NCBI RefSeq assembly: GCF_040438925.1
Contig: NZ_CP159258.1
Span: forward strand, 186,001 to 250,000
Direction: 5' to 3'
DNA from: Pseudomonas sp. MYb327
GTDB lineage: Bacteria > Pseudomonadota > Gammaproteobacteria > Pseudomonadales > Pseudomonadaceae
Length of the DNA: 64,000 nucleotides
A model generated the notes under the pieces. That model was not told the DNA's origin, did not search any database, and saw only the letters and a list, made by a program, of their open reading frames with translations. The translations under genes and the position numbers were made by a program. Shown here piece after piece: positions 25,577-36,277 of the stretch. Numbering within the stretch: the first letter of the stretch is position 1; every line of letters starts with the position of its first letter.

Positions 25577-27094
25577 TTATCGAACCTTGTCTTCGCGACC
25601 GCGCAACAACATGTTCGGCATCGCAACCGCCGCCGCCAGACCCAACAGCGACACCGCGGCACTCACCATCAGCAAATGCTGGAACGTCAGCAGCAATTCG
25701 GCGCGCAAGGCATTCTGCGCATCCCCCGGCGCGGCGTTGAGACCGTCCAGCAACACATTCCCCGAATGCCCCTCGGCAATCAGTGCCGATCCGGCCAGAT
25801 GGGCGAAACTGGAATCCTGCAACAACGCCAGCAGCAGCGCCGACATCAACGCCACGCCCACCGCGCCACCCAGCGAACGAAACAGGTTGGTGGTGCTGGT
25901 GGCCACGCCGATGTCGCGTTGTTCCACCGAGTTCTGCGTACCTACCAACGAGGTTGGGAATTGCATGCCCCCGGCGATGCCGCTAAGCAACATGAACAGG
26001 CTGCTCAGTAAAAACGCCTGGGGTGGACTGAACGCCATGCCGAGAATCGAGATCGGCATGAGCACAGCGCCGGTCAGGATCATCGGTTTGTAGCGGCCAG
26101 TCACCGAGGTGCGGCGCCCGGCGAAATACGCACCAATTGGCAAACCCATGGCCAGAGGCAACAGATGCAGGGCGGCGCTGTCGGCACCGGCACCGGTCAC
26201 ACTTTGAAAGCGCAGCGGCATCAGTACGATCAACGAGATGGTCTGGAAACTGGTGAAGAAAATCGTGCACCAGCACAGGATCGCATTGCGATTGGCGAAC
26301 AGATGCATCGGCAGCAACGGTTCCCGCGCCCGCCGTTCATGGGCGACAAACAAGCCCAGCACCACTACCGCACAGCCAAGCAGACTCAACACTTCGGTGC
26401 TGCGCCACGAGTGGCCCTGACCGACCTGGGTGATACCCAGCAGCAAGGCCGTCAGGCCGATAATCATCAGCAGGGTGCCAAGGTAATCAATGACCGGTTT
26501 GCGTTGCGGAATCGGCAGGCCGACCAAGGTGCGATTGGCCACCAGCCAAGCGCCGAGGCCCAGGGGCAGGTTGATCAGGAAGACCCAGCGCCAGGACAAG
26601 TATTCGGTCATGTAACCGCCGAGCACCGGGCCGGCCACGCTGGCCACTGCGTACATGCTGCTGAAGTAACCTTGATAGCGACCGCGCTCCCGTGGCGGCA
26701 CGATGTCGCCGATGATCGCCTGACTCACCGAGATCATCCCGCCCGCGCCGATGCCCTGGATTATTCGCGCCAGCACCAGTTGCTCCATGCTCTGGGCCAT
26801 GCCGCAGAACAACGATGCCAGGGTGAATAGGCCCATCCCGAACAGCATCAGCTTGCGACGTCCGTACAGATCGCCAAGCTTGCCGTAGATCGGCACCGCG
26901 ACCGTCATCGCCACCATGTAACCGGAAATCACCCAGGCCAGCAGGCTGACGTCCTTGAATTGCGCGGAAATGGCCGGCATCGATACGGCGACGATGGTCT
27001 GGTCCAGCGCGCCAAGAAAAATCGCCAGCATCAGGGCGATCAGCACGCTGCGGATGGCCGGTTTGGGCGTTTCAGGCTGGTTTAGATTGGTCAC
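25577..27094 (-). CDS. MFS drug exporter, DHA2 (EmrB/QacA) family
   Basis: A 505-residue, 14-helix inner-membrane proton antiporter. It contains DQTIVAVSMPAI (motif D1), GKLGDLYGRRKLMLFG (motif A) and GPVLGGYMTEYLSWRWVFLINLPLG (motif C), all diagnostic of DHA2 exporters. The start is uncertain: GTG at 27094 gives a normal-length N-terminus before the first helix, while ATGs at 27133 and 27190 would add extra residues. It lies downstream of pobA on the same strand with 79 bases between, and no separate adaptor gene is next to it. Substrate unknown, possibly aromatics given the neighbour. Confidence 0.85.
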   Translation of the reverse strand: MTNLNQPETPKPAIRSVLIALMLAIFLGALDQTIVAVSMPAISAQFKDVSLLAWVISGYMVAMTVAVPIYGKLGDLYGRRKLMLFGMGLFTLASLFCGMAQSMEQLVLARIIQGIGAGGMISVSQAIIGDIVPPRERGRYQGYFSSMYAVASVAGPVLGGYMTEYLSWRWVFLINLPLGLGAWLVANRTLVGLPIPQRKPVIDYLGTLLMIIGLTALLLGITQVGQGHSWRSTEVLSLLGCAVVVLGLFVAHERRAREPLLPMHLFANRNAILCWCTIFFTSFQTISLIVLMPLRFQSVTGAGADSAALHLLPLAMGLPIGAYFAGRRTSVTGRYKPMILTGAVLMPISILGMAFSPPQAFLLSSLFMLLSGIAGGMQFPTSLVGTQNSVEQRDIGVATSTTNLFRSLGGAVGVALMSALLLALLQDSSFAHLAGSALIAEGHSGNVLLDGLNAAPGDAQNALRAELLLTFQHLLMVSAAVSLLGLAAAVAMPNMLLRGREDKVR

Positions 27095-27173
27095 GGGAAA
27101 ACCTGCGGGCAGTGATTGACCCGCAAGCGGCATGGGCGAGCGGGGATGCTCGCCAGTGTAAGTCGGTAGGAAG

Positions 27174-28388
<1,215 letters not shown>

Positions 28389-28548
28389 TCACGCGACCAG
28401 GGCCGGTGAATGAGTTTTATGGATCGAGTGCTTGCATTTTTCCCTTGCGGGTCTGTCAATTGAAGGTGAAAACTGAGCCGATACCTGTACATTTCGCCAA
28501 TCGGTGCGATTATCGCCCGTCATCTACTCCGAGACCTGGATTGAAGTG

Positions 28549-29445
28549 ATGAACAAGCCTGACCTGCCTTCGATTCCGGTGTTCAAGCTCTACGGTGAAA
28601 GCCTGGATTGGCCGACCCCGGACTTGCTGCACTGTGAAACCATTTCCAAACGCAGCCGCGAACATCAATGGGAAATCAAACCCCACCGTCACGCTGATTT
28701 ATGTCAGTTGCTCTTCGTTTTCAAAGGTCAGGCAGAGCTTGAAATCGAAGGCAAACGGACGCAACTGACCGAGCCTGCCATTCTGGTTTTACCGCCATTA
28801 TCGGTGCATGGTTACCGATTTTCCGAGGATGTCGAGGGGTTCGTCGTGACCCTGGCCGCGCCGCTGGTCGCTCATCTTCAGGCTCAATTGGGCAACTCGG
28901 TGAATGCCTTGGCCCAGGCCGAAAGTTACCCGGGGGACAAGGACAGCGAATACCTCAATAGCCTGTTTTCTGCCCTGCAAACCGAATACACCGGCCACCA
29001 ACCGGCGCGGGAAATGCTCATGCATTCGCTCGTCAGCGTGATCATGGTGTGGGTCAGCCGTCAGGTGATCCAGCGTCGTGCTGCCAGTCAGCGACCGCAA
29101 CGAGCGCGCGAATACCTCAACGGATTCATTCAATTGGTGGAAGAGACTTATCGCCAGCACGTCAAGGTCGAGGACCTGGCGCATCGCTTGGGGATTTCCG
29201 TGTCTCACCTCAATGGCACCTGCCGCGAACTGGCGGGGCAACCAGCATTGCAGATCATGCACGAGCGTCAATTGCTGGAGGCCAAGCGCCTGCTGACCTA
29301 TACCAGCATGACCATCTATGAAATGTCTGATGTGTTGGGCTTCTCGGATCCGACCAACTTCACGCGCCTGTTTCGGCGCCGGGTGGGAATCTCGCCCAAA
29401 GCCTTTCGAGACCGCTTGAAGGCCGATCAGGATAACCAGGCCTGA
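28549..29445 (+). CDS. pobR: AraC-family activator PobR
   Basis: A 298-residue regulator. The N-terminal cupin sensor (KPHRHADLCQLLFVFKGQAELEIEG, about residues 45-69) is followed by two C-terminal helix-turn-helix motifs (VEDLAHRLGISVSHLNGTCREL and IYEMSDVLGFSDPTNFTRLFRRRVGISP). It diverges from pobA across 181 bases and probably activates it in response to 4-hydroxybenzoate, as in Pseudomonas and Azotobacter (AraC-type, unlike Acinetobacter PobR). Confidence 0.9.
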   Translation: MNKPDLPSIPVFKLYGESLDWPTPDLLHCETISKRSREHQWEIKPHRHADLCQLLFVFKGQAELEIEGKRTQLTEPAILVLPPLSVHGYRFSEDVEGFVVTLAAPLVAHLQAQLGNSVNALAQAESYPGDKDSEYLNSLFSALQTEYTGHQPAREMLMHSLVSVIMVWVSRQVIQRRAASQRPQRAREYLNGFIQLVEETYRQHVKVEDLAHRLGISVSHLNGTCRELAGQPALQIMHERQLLEAKRLLTYTSMTIYEMSDVLGFSDPTNFTRLFRRRVGISPKAFRDRLKADQDNQA

Positions 29446-29453
29446 CCCCTTCG

Positions 29454-29630
29454 TCAGCGCAGGGCGTTGAGGGTCGCGTTGTGCGGAATGCAACGCTCGA
29501 AATTGCAGCTGGCGTATTCACGGGGCAGGTTTCGCAACTGTTCCACACGCCAGGCTGCCGCGCCATACAACCCGAGCGTCACCGCGCAGGTGATGAAAAT
29601 GGCGAGGTACCTTCTTGTTTTGATGTTCAT
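29454..29630 (-). CDS. Small single-pass membrane protein, hypothetical
   Basis: A 58-residue product with one hydrophobic segment (YLAIFITCAVTLGLYGAAAW) and a short periplasmic tail with two cysteines (CNFERCIPHN), which could form a disulfide. AGAGG precedes the ATG at 29630. No family recognised. It is convergent with pobR, with stops 8 bases apart. Confidence 0.5.
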   Translation of the reverse strand: MNIKTRRYLAIFITCAVTLGLYGAAAWRVEQLRNLPREYASCNFERCIPHNATLNALR

Positions 29631-29732
29631 GGCGTTGACCTCTGAACGAATACCTTGCGGTACTCCTTTGAGCATAGGTCAGCGCGGGTGAGTTGCCAGC
29701 AATAACGCGGTATTCAAAACACTGATGACCCC

Positions 29733-29821
29733 TGTAGGAGCTGGCTTGCCAGCGATCGCGGGTTATCAGTCAGCATCAATGTTGACTGTGTCGACGCCAT
29801 CGCTGGCAAGCCAGCTCCTAC
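29733..29821. repeat. BIME: two inverted REP copies
   Basis: Direct copy (GTAGGAGCTGGCTTGCCAGC core) at 29733-29756 and inverse copy at 29798-29821, just before the end of the LysR gene. Confidence 0.88.
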
Positions 29822-29831
29822 GGGTCGGTGT

Positions 29832-30737
29832 TTACAGGCCAGCGTCCCACGCCGGTTCTTGCGGAAATCTCACCACCAGAAAATCCAGCAGGCTGCGCAA
29901 CGCCGCCGGCATGTGCTTGCGCGAGGCATACACCGCGTACACGTTCATCTGCCGTGGCTCGGCTTGCGGCAACAGGCGAATCAACTCGCCGCTGTGGATG
30001 TGCACGCCCGCCTGATACGTCGGCAGCATCGCCACGCCAGCCCCGGCCATTGTCGCTCGCAACAAGGTGCTGGCCTCATTGGCGCTGATGTTGCCTTGCA
30101 CCGGCACTGAAACCTGTTCGCCGTCCTGCTCGAAATGCCACAGGCTTTTGCCGAAGTAGGAGTGGGTCAGGCAATTGTGCAGGCTCAGGTCCTCGACCCG
30201 CTGCGGAACCGGGTGTTCGCGCAGGTAAGCAGGGGAGGCGCAGATCACCGAGCGGCAGACCGTTAAACGGCGGGCAATCAGATTCGGGTCCAGGTCATTG
30301 CTGGTGCGAATTGCCAGGTCGATGCGCTCGTCCACCAGATTCACCGTACGGTCGAGCATCTGCATGTCGATGCTGACGCGGGGATAACGCCTGACGTACG
30401 CCGCCACTGCATCGGCCAGTTGTGCCTGGCCGAACGAGGTGCTGACGCTGATGCGCAGCTGGCCACGTGGTGCGTCATCCGGTTCGCTGACAGCCGCTTG
30501 CATGTCGGTGGATAAATCGAGCATTTGCCGACAGCGCGGCAGGGTTTCGCTGCCTGCGGCGGTGAGGCTCAACTTGCGTGTGGTGCGGTGCATCAGTCGC
30601 GCGCCGACCCAGTCTTCCAGTTCCGCCAGATACCGCGAAACCACCGGCCGCGACAGTTCCAGATGGTCGGCAGCGGCCGATTGACTGCCAAGGTCGACCA
30701 CCGTGACGAACACCCGCATTGCTTGTAGACGGTCCAT
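29832..30737 (-). CDS. LysR-family transcriptional regulator
   Basis: A 301-residue regulator with the N-terminal winged helix MDRLQAMRVFVTVVDLGSQSAAADHLELSRPVVSRYLAELEDWVGARLMHR and a PBP2-type effector domain. It diverges from the MBL-fold gene with 113 bases between, so it probably controls that gene. Effector unknown. Confidence 0.87.
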   Translation of the reverse strand: MDRLQAMRVFVTVVDLGSQSAAADHLELSRPVVSRYLAELEDWVGARLMHRTTRKLSLTAAGSETLPRCRQMLDLSTDMQAAVSEPDDAPRGQLRISVSTSFGQAQLADAVAAYVRRYPRVSIDMQMLDRTVNLVDERIDLAIRTSNDLDPNLIARRLTVCRSVICASPAYLREHPVPQRVEDLSLHNCLTHSYFGKSLWHFEQDGEQVSVPVQGNISANEASTLLRATMAGAGVAMLPTYQAGVHIHSGELIRLLPQAEPRQMNVYAVYASRKHMPAALRSLLDFLVVRFPQEPAWDAGL

Positions 30738-30850
30738 GATTTGCCCGATATTAGAAACAAACTATGTTCCAGCATCGCATTTTTTGTACTGAACCATGCA
30801 ACTAAGCTTTGCTCCATCGCCATGCATGGCATTCGAACACGGAGCAACAA

Positions 30851-31735
30851 ATGATCGGTTTCACTTCCCTCAAGCGCGTTTTACTGGCGACCACTGCCCT
30901 CGGTTTCGCCGCCCACGCAGCGGCATCGACATTGACCCTGGATGTCTATAACCCTGGCGATAAAGCGATTTTCCCGGTGACTTCAGTGCTGGTCAGCGGC
31001 GAAAAAGAGGCGATTCTGGTGGACGCCCAATTCGGCAAATCCCAGGCCGAACAAGTGGTGGAAAAAATCCGCGCCAGCGGCAAGCAACTGACCACTATCT
31101 ACATCAGCCACGGCGACCCCGATTATTATTTCGGCCTCGACACCCTGACCGCTGCGTTCCCCAAAGCCAAAGTGCTGGCCTCGCAGCCGACGGTCGATCA
31201 CATCAAGCAAACCGTCGACGGCAAACTCGCGTTTTGGGGCCCGAAAATGGGTGCGGATATTCCGGCCAAAACCATCGTGCCGGACGTGCTCAAGGGCGAC
31301 AGCCTGATACTTGAAGGGCAGAAGTTGCAGGTGCTGGGTCTTGAGGGCAAGCAACCGGATCGCACCTTCGTCTGGATTCCATCGATCCAGGCCGTGGTCG
31401 GTGGCGTGGTCGTGGCAGAAAACATCCACGTGTGGATGGCCGACACACAAACGCCGCAATCCCATGCCGATTGGTTGGCTACCCTGCACTCAATCGAAAC
31501 CCTGAAGCCGAAAACCGTCGTGCCGGGTCATTACTTGGGTGATAGCGCTCGTTCCCTGGCTGGCGTGAAATTCACCGCCGATTACATCAAGGCTTTCGAC
31601 GAAGAAACGGCCAAGGCCAAGGATTCCGCTGCACTGATCACCGCAATGAAAAAACGCTACCCGGCACTGGGTGAAGAAAGCTCCCTGGAGCTGAGCGCCA
31701 AAGTCGCCAAGGGCGAGATGAAGTGGGGCGAATAA
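30851..31735 (+). CDS. Exported metallo-beta-lactamase-fold protein with altered metal site
   Basis: A 294-residue protein with signal peptide (SLKRVLLATTALGFAAHAAA) and the MBL fold: GEKEAILVDAQFGKSQAEQVV, TIYISHGDPDYYFGLDTL, VGGVVVAENIHVWMAD and VVPGHYLGD. The zinc motif normally reads HxHxDH; here it is HGDPDY, so the second and fourth positions are Asp and Tyr. The later His of PGH is kept. Activity is uncertain; it may bind one metal or a different one. The ATG at 30851 follows CGGAGCAACAA. Divergent from a LysR regulator. Confidence 0.8.
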   Translation: MIGFTSLKRVLLATTALGFAAHAAASTLTLDVYNPGDKAIFPVTSVLVSGEKEAILVDAQFGKSQAEQVVEKIRASGKQLTTIYISHGDPDYYFGLDTLTAAFPKAKVLASQPTVDHIKQTVDGKLAFWGPKMGADIPAKTIVPDVLKGDSLILEGQKLQVLGLEGKQPDRTFVWIPSIQAVVGGVVVAENIHVWMADTQTPQSHADWLATLHSIETLKPKTVVPGHYLGDSARSLAGVKFTADYIKAFDEETAKAKDSAALITAMKKRYPALGEESSLELSAKVAKGEMKWGE

Positions 31736-31848
31736 TCCTTCGTTCCCACTGAATTATCCGTGGCGAGGGAGCTTGTCGGGATGAAGTGGAAGTGCTGAAG
31801 CACTCGCGGCAGCGGTTTACTGTCGGGTATTGATGGCGTAGCGCAAAT

Positions 31849-31924
31849 CATCGCTGGCAAGCCGGTTCCTACAGAGATCGTTGTCACGACAAAAAACCTG
31901 TAGGAGCCGGCTTGAACTGCGATG
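31849..31924. repeat. BIME: two inverted REP copies, one degraded
   Basis: Inverse copy at 31849-31873 and direct copy at 31899-31924; the direct copy has a mutated second arm (GGCTTGAACTGCGATG). It lies between two convergent genes. Confidence 0.75.
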
Positions 31925-31936
31925 CTTTTCAAGGTT

Positions 31937-32818
31937 TCAGCGATTCTGGGCTTGTTCCACTAACCACCCCATCAACTCGCGCAACTTCGCCGAAGGCCCG
32001 GGTTTTTCCGGGAACACCAGGTAATACGCCAACCCGGTTTTCACCTTCAATTCAAACGGCATGACCAGTCGCCCGGCACTCAAATCGTCGCCAATCAACG
32101 ACCAGTCCCCAATCGCCACGCCGGTCCCCTGGGACGCCATCGACATCGCCAGGTCCAGTGTTTCGAAATGTTGGCCCTTGCTCACATTGCTCAAGCGCAC
32201 ATCCGCCGTGGCCAGCCAGGCTTTCCAGTCTCGTTCATCCCGAGTCGGGTGCAGCAACATGTGCTGCTCCAGATCTTGCGGCGATTGCAGCGGTACGGGG
32301 CCTTCAAGCATTGGCCTGGAGCACACCGGCGTCAGCAGCTCATCGAACAGCTTTTGTGACACCAACGAAGCGTCCGGCGAAGCACCGTACATCACCGCTG
32401 CATCGAACTGCTCGCGATGAAAATCCACGCCGTGCTTGACCGTAGTGGTCAGTTCAACGGGTACGTCCGGGCGTTCTTTTTGCCACTGCAACAGCCGTGG
32501 CAACAGCCAGCGCATGACGCAAGTCGGGGCCTTCAGTTGCAGGGTTTCGCGCTTCTCGCCGATCTGCTCCACGGCCTCGTCGATCAAGCCGAAAATCTGT
32601 TGCACCCGTGGCAACCACTCGCGTCCCTCGGCAGTGAGATCCAGGCCGCGGGCCTGGCGGATGAACAGTTCATAACCCAGATGATCTTCCAGCCCGGCGA
32701 TCTGCCGGCTCACGGCGCCTTGGGTGATGTGCAGTTGCTCGGCTGCCCGGGTGAAATTGCAGCACTGCGCGGTAATCAGAAAAGTGTGCAGCGCCGGCAG
32801 GGGAGGCAGTCGTTTCAT
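31937..32818 (-). CDS. LysR-family regulator (GcvA-like)
   Basis: A 293-residue regulator. The start MKRLPPLPALHTFLITAQCCNFTRAAEQLHITQGAVSRQIAGLEDHLGYELFIRQ is the GcvA-like LysR form, and the effector domain follows. It diverges from the decarboxylase/aldehyde dehydrogenase/ABC unit, with 159 bases between start codons. It is the likely regulator of that unit. Confidence 0.88.
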   Translation of the reverse strand: MKRLPPLPALHTFLITAQCCNFTRAAEQLHITQGAVSRQIAGLEDHLGYELFIRQARGLDLTAEGREWLPRVQQIFGLIDEAVEQIGEKRETLQLKAPTCVMRWLLPRLLQWQKERPDVPVELTTTVKHGVDFHREQFDAAVMYGASPDASLVSQKLFDELLTPVCSRPMLEGPVPLQSPQDLEQHMLLHPTRDERDWKAWLATADVRLSNVSKGQHFETLDLAMSMASQGTGVAIGDWSLIGDDLSAGRLVMPFELKVKTGLAYYLVFPEKPGPSAKLRELMGWLVEQAQNR

Positions 32819-32977
32819 TGGGATCCAAGGTATGACGTAAGGACATGGCTAGTATGACTATTTATCCATTGTTGAGGCTACGTGTCGCCCGTTCCAATGA
32901 GGCCATCCCTGGACCTGCCCGCTCATCATAAACACAGCGCAGGCCCGGCGTCTCAAACGAACAAGAAGGGCAAAGAC

Positions 32978-34615
32978 ATGGCGACGTGCGGCGAAGTATT
33001 GGTCAAGTTACTCGAAGATTACGGGGTCGAGCAGGTGTTCGGCATCCCCGGGGTTCATACCGTGGAGCTGTATCGCGGGCTGGCCCGTTCGAGCATCAAC
33101 CACGTCACGCCGCGTCATGAACAAGGCGCCGGTTTCATGGCCGACGGCTATGCCCGCACCAGCGGCAAACCAGGCGTGTGCTTCATCATTACCGGCCCTG
33201 GCATGACCAACATCACCACGGCGATGGGTCAGGCCTACGCCGACTCGATCCCGATGCTGGTGATCTCCAGCGTGCAGACCCGCAACCAATTGGGCGGCGG
33301 TCGCGGCAAGCTGCATGAGCTGCCGAACCAGAGTGCACTGGTCGGCGGCGTCGCAGCGTTCTCCCACACCCTGATGTCGGCGTCGGAGTTGCCGGGTGTG
33401 CTGGCCCGTGCCTTCGCGCTGTTCCAGGCTGGCCGTCCGCGTCCGGTGCACATCGAAATCCCGCTGGACGTGCTGGTCGAAGAAGCTGATGGCCTGCTTG
33501 CTAGTATCCCGGTCAACATCGACCGTGCCGGTGCTTCGCCTAGCGCCGTGTCGCGTATGACCGAGTTGCTGGCTGGCGCCAAGCGTCCGCTGATTCTCGC
33601 CGGTGGCGGTGCCATCGATGCCGCTGCCGAGCTGACTGAATTGGCGGAGTTGCTGGACGCCCCCGTCGCGCTGACCATCAACGCCAAAGGCCTGCTCGAA
33701 TCCGCTCATCCGCTGCTGATCGGTTCGACCCAAAGTCTGGTCGCCACCCGTGCATTGGTAGCCGAGGCGGATGTGGTGTTGGCCATCGGCACTGAACTGG
33801 CCGAGACCGATTACGACGTCACCTTTGCCGGTGGTTTCGAGATTCCCGGCAAGCTGCTGCGCGTCGACATCGACCCGGACCAGACCGTGCGCAACTACCC
33901 GCCGCACGTGGCGCTGGTGTCCGACTCGCGCAACGCTGCGCAAGCCTTGCTCAGCGCGCTGTCGCACAAATCCCTGGCCGAGCGCCGCAACGATTGGGGC
34001 CAGGTCCGCGCCGCGCGTTTGCGTGTGGAGTTGGCCGCGAACTGGGATGCGCCAACCCTGGCCCAGACCCGTTTCCTGGAAACCGTTCTGCACGAACTGC
34101 CAAACGCAGTGTTCGTCGGCGACTCGACCCAACCGGTGTACACCGGCAACCTGACGTTCAACCCGGAGCGCCCGCGTCGCTGGTTCAACTCGTCCACCGG
34201 TTACGGCACCCTCGGCTACGCCTTGCCGGCGGCGATTGGCGCCTGGCTCGGTGGCAGCGTCGAAGGCGGCGCACGCCCTCCCGTGGTGTGCCTGATCGGC
34301 GATGGTGGCCTGCAATTCACCCTGCCGGAGCTCGCCAGCGCGGTTGAAGCGCGCACCCCGGTGATCGTGCTGCTGTGGAATAACCAGGGCTACGAAGAGA
34401 TCAAGAAATACATGGTCAACCGCGCCATCGAGCCGGTCGGCGTGGACATTTACACCCCTGACTTCATCGGTGTGGCCAAGGCGCTGGGCTGCGCCGCCGA
34501 AGCGGTCAGCGATGTCGAGCAACTGCGCGGTGCATTGCGTGTCGCCTCGGATCGCCAGGGTCCGACCCTGATTGAAATCGATCAGACCCTGTGGACGAAG
34601 GCGGTGTCGAAATGA
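32978..34615 (+). CDS. ThDP-dependent decarboxylase, probable 5-guanidino-2-oxopentanoate decarboxylase
   Basis: A 545-residue enzyme of the acetolactate synthase/2-oxo acid decarboxylase family. It has VFGIPGVHTVELYRGL, RHEQGAGFMADGYAR (with the catalytic Glu), and the ThDP-Mg motif GDGGLQFTLPELASAVEARTPVIVLLWNN. It resembles AruI, which decarboxylates 2-ketoarginine to 4-guanidinobutyraldehyde. The next gene, an aldehyde dehydrogenase, starts within its stop (ATGA overlap), fitting that pathway. The ATG at 32978 was chosen because the conserved domain begins at once and AGAAGGGC precedes it. Another 2-oxo acid substrate is possible. Confidence 0.78.
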   Translation: MATCGEVLVKLLEDYGVEQVFGIPGVHTVELYRGLARSSINHVTPRHEQGAGFMADGYARTSGKPGVCFIITGPGMTNITTAMGQAYADSIPMLVISSVQTRNQLGGGRGKLHELPNQSALVGGVAAFSHTLMSASELPGVLARAFALFQAGRPRPVHIEIPLDVLVEEADGLLASIPVNIDRAGASPSAVSRMTELLAGAKRPLILAGGGAIDAAAELTELAELLDAPVALTINAKGLLESAHPLLIGSTQSLVATRALVAEADVVLAIGTELAETDYDVTFAGGFEIPGKLLRVDIDPDQTVRNYPPHVALVSDSRNAAQALLSALSHKSLAERRNDWGQVRAARLRVELAANWDAPTLAQTRFLETVLHELPNAVFVGDSTQPVYTGNLTFNPERPRRWFNSSTGYGTLGYALPAAIGAWLGGSVEGGARPPVVCLIGDGGLQFTLPELASAVEARTPVIVLLWNNQGYEEIKKYMVNRAIEPVGVDIYTPDFIGVAKALGCAAEAVSDVEQLRGALRVASDRQGPTLIEIDQTLWTKAVSK

Positions 34616-36060
34616 GTTTCCCAACGACGCTCGAAGGCCTCTACATCGACGGCCAATGGTCGGCGGGCAACGAGCACCTGCGCGTGATCAACCCGGCCAC
34701 CGAAGCACTGTTGACCACCGTCGTGGGCGGTGACGAGCGAGCGGTTGATCAAGCCGTCAGCGCGGCGACCAAGGCCTTCAGCATCTGGTCGAAAACCACA
34801 GGCGCCGAGCGTGGTGCCATCCTGCGCAAGATCGCTGCGGGCGTGAAGGCCGGCCGCGAACAGTTGATGCATTTGCAGTCGAGCAACAACGGCAAGCCGC
34901 TGTTTGAAGCGGCCATCGACGTCGACGACGTGATTGCCACGTTCGAGTATTACGCCGGTCTGGCTGAAGGTCTCGACGCGAAACAAGACAGCAATGTCGA
35001 GCTGCCCACCGACGATTTCAGCGCTCGCCTGCGCCGCGAGCCGTGCGGTGTGGTCGGCCTGATCGTGCCGTGGAATTTCCCGATGGTCACCACTGCGTGG
35101 AAGCTTGCCCCAGCCCTGGCCGCCGGTTGCTGCGTGGTGCTCAAGCCTTCGGAAGTGACGCCGCTGCCGGAGCTGGAACTGGCGGCGATCATCGCCGAGG
35201 CCGGTTTGCCCAACGGTGTGTTCAACCTGATCTGCGGCACGGGCCTGGCAGTGGGTGCGCCGCTCTCGGCGGACCCGCGCATCGCCAAGATTTCCTTCAC
35301 CGGCAGCAACGCGGTCGGCGTGCAGGTCATGCAACGGGCGGCGGAAACCGTCAAAGGCGTGAGCCTGGAACTGGGCGGCAAATCCTCACTGCTGGTGTTG
35401 GCTGACGCTGACCTCGACCTGGCGGTGGAAGTGGCTTGCGGCGGTGGTTTCTTCAACGCCGGTCAGATGTGTTCCGCCACCAGCCGCGTGCTGGTCGCCG
35501 ATGAACTGGCGGATGAATTCCTCAGCCGTGTGAAGGCCCGCGCCGAAGCGATTCGCGTGGCCGACCCGTTTGACCCGAATGTGGAAATGGGCGCGCTGGT
35601 CAATCAGGCGCAATACCAGCGTGTGCTCGGCCACATTGATCGTGGATTGAGTGCTGGCGCCAGACTGGTGTGTGGCGGTAATCGTCCGGCGGATCTGCCG
35701 CGCGGATATTTTTTGCAGCCGACGGTTTTCACCGACGTGCCCCTCGACAGTGCGCTGTGGTGTGAAGAGATTTTCGGCCCGGTGATTTGCGTACGCCGTT
35801 TCGCCTCCGAAGCCGAGGCGATTGCCCTGGCCAACGACAGCCAGTTCGGGCTGGTGGCCAGCGTCGTCACGCGTAATGCCGAAGCGGCGGATCGCGTCGC
35901 CAACGCTTTGCAGGCGGGGCTTGTGTGGATCAATGCGCCGCAAGTGATCTTCCCGCAAACCGCCTGGGGTGGTTACAAGCAGAGCAGCATCGGCCGCGAA
36001 TTGGGGCCGTGGGGCTTGCAGGCTTTCCAGGAAATCAAACACGTGATTCGCGCCGTCTGA
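34612..36060 (+). CDS. Aldehyde dehydrogenase, probable 4-guanidinobutyraldehyde or aminoaldehyde type
   Basis: A 482-residue NAD(P)-dependent enzyme oxidising aldehydes to acids. It has the cofactor segment IVPWNFPMVTTAWKLAPALAAG, TGSNAVG, the general base Glu253 in SLELGGKSS, and the nucleophile Cys287 in GQMCSATSR. The start overlaps the decarboxylase stop by 4 bases, so the two are translationally coupled and probably consecutive: 2-oxo acid to aldehyde to carboxylate. Betaine aldehyde-type specificity cannot be excluded. Confidence 0.85.
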   Translation: MSFPTTLEGLYIDGQWSAGNEHLRVINPATEALLTTVVGGDERAVDQAVSAATKAFSIWSKTTGAERGAILRKIAAGVKAGREQLMHLQSSNNGKPLFEAAIDVDDVIATFEYYAGLAEGLDAKQDSNVELPTDDFSARLRREPCGVVGLIVPWNFPMVTTAWKLAPALAAGCCVVLKPSEVTPLPELELAAIIAEAGLPNGVFNLICGTGLAVGAPLSADPRIAKISFTGSNAVGVQVMQRAAETVKGVSLELGGKSSLLVLADADLDLAVEVACGGGFFNAGQMCSATSRVLVADELADEFLSRVKARAEAIRVADPFDPNVEMGALVNQAQYQRVLGHIDRGLSAGARLVCGGNRPADLPRGYFLQPTVFTDVPLDSALWCEEIFGPVICVRRFASEAEAIALANDSQFGLVASVVTRNAEAADRVANALQAGLVWINAPQVIFPQTAWGGYKQSSIGRELGPWGLQAFQEIKHVIRAV

Positions 36061-36077
36061 CGGCACGAAAAAGGTCA

Positions 36078-36104
36078 GCGCATGCCTCTCGATGAGGCAT
36101 GCGC
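36078..36104. other. Perfect hairpin after the aldehyde dehydrogenase gene
   Basis: GCGCATGCCTC (36078-36088) pairs exactly with GAGGCATGCGC (36094-36104) around a 5-base loop. There is no T-run after it, so it may stabilise or attenuate the mRNA before the ABC transporter genes rather than terminate it. Confidence 0.5.
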
Positions 36105-36277
36105 CGACGTCATGGCTTCAATGAGTTTTTATCGATAGTCAGGTGTTTTTCACGACCTCAGGATGAACTCACTGGCTCAGCCAAGCCCCCGAAAATACGA
36201 GGGGTAACACTGATCCGGCCGCGCGGATGCAACAGTTTCGACCTGCCTTATACCTACAAAAACAAAGGGAGTCCGTA

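Noticed and set aside
33008..34624. Long antisense frame opposite the ThDP decarboxylase gene
   Set aside because: The coding evidence (domains, motifs, coupled start) is on the plus strand; the antisense product has no recognisable pattern.
36146..36153. TTTTTCAC before the ABC binding-protein gene as a ColR site
   Set aside because: The upstream half (GTCAGGTG) fails at two of the defined consensus positions, and the gene context does not suggest ColR control.
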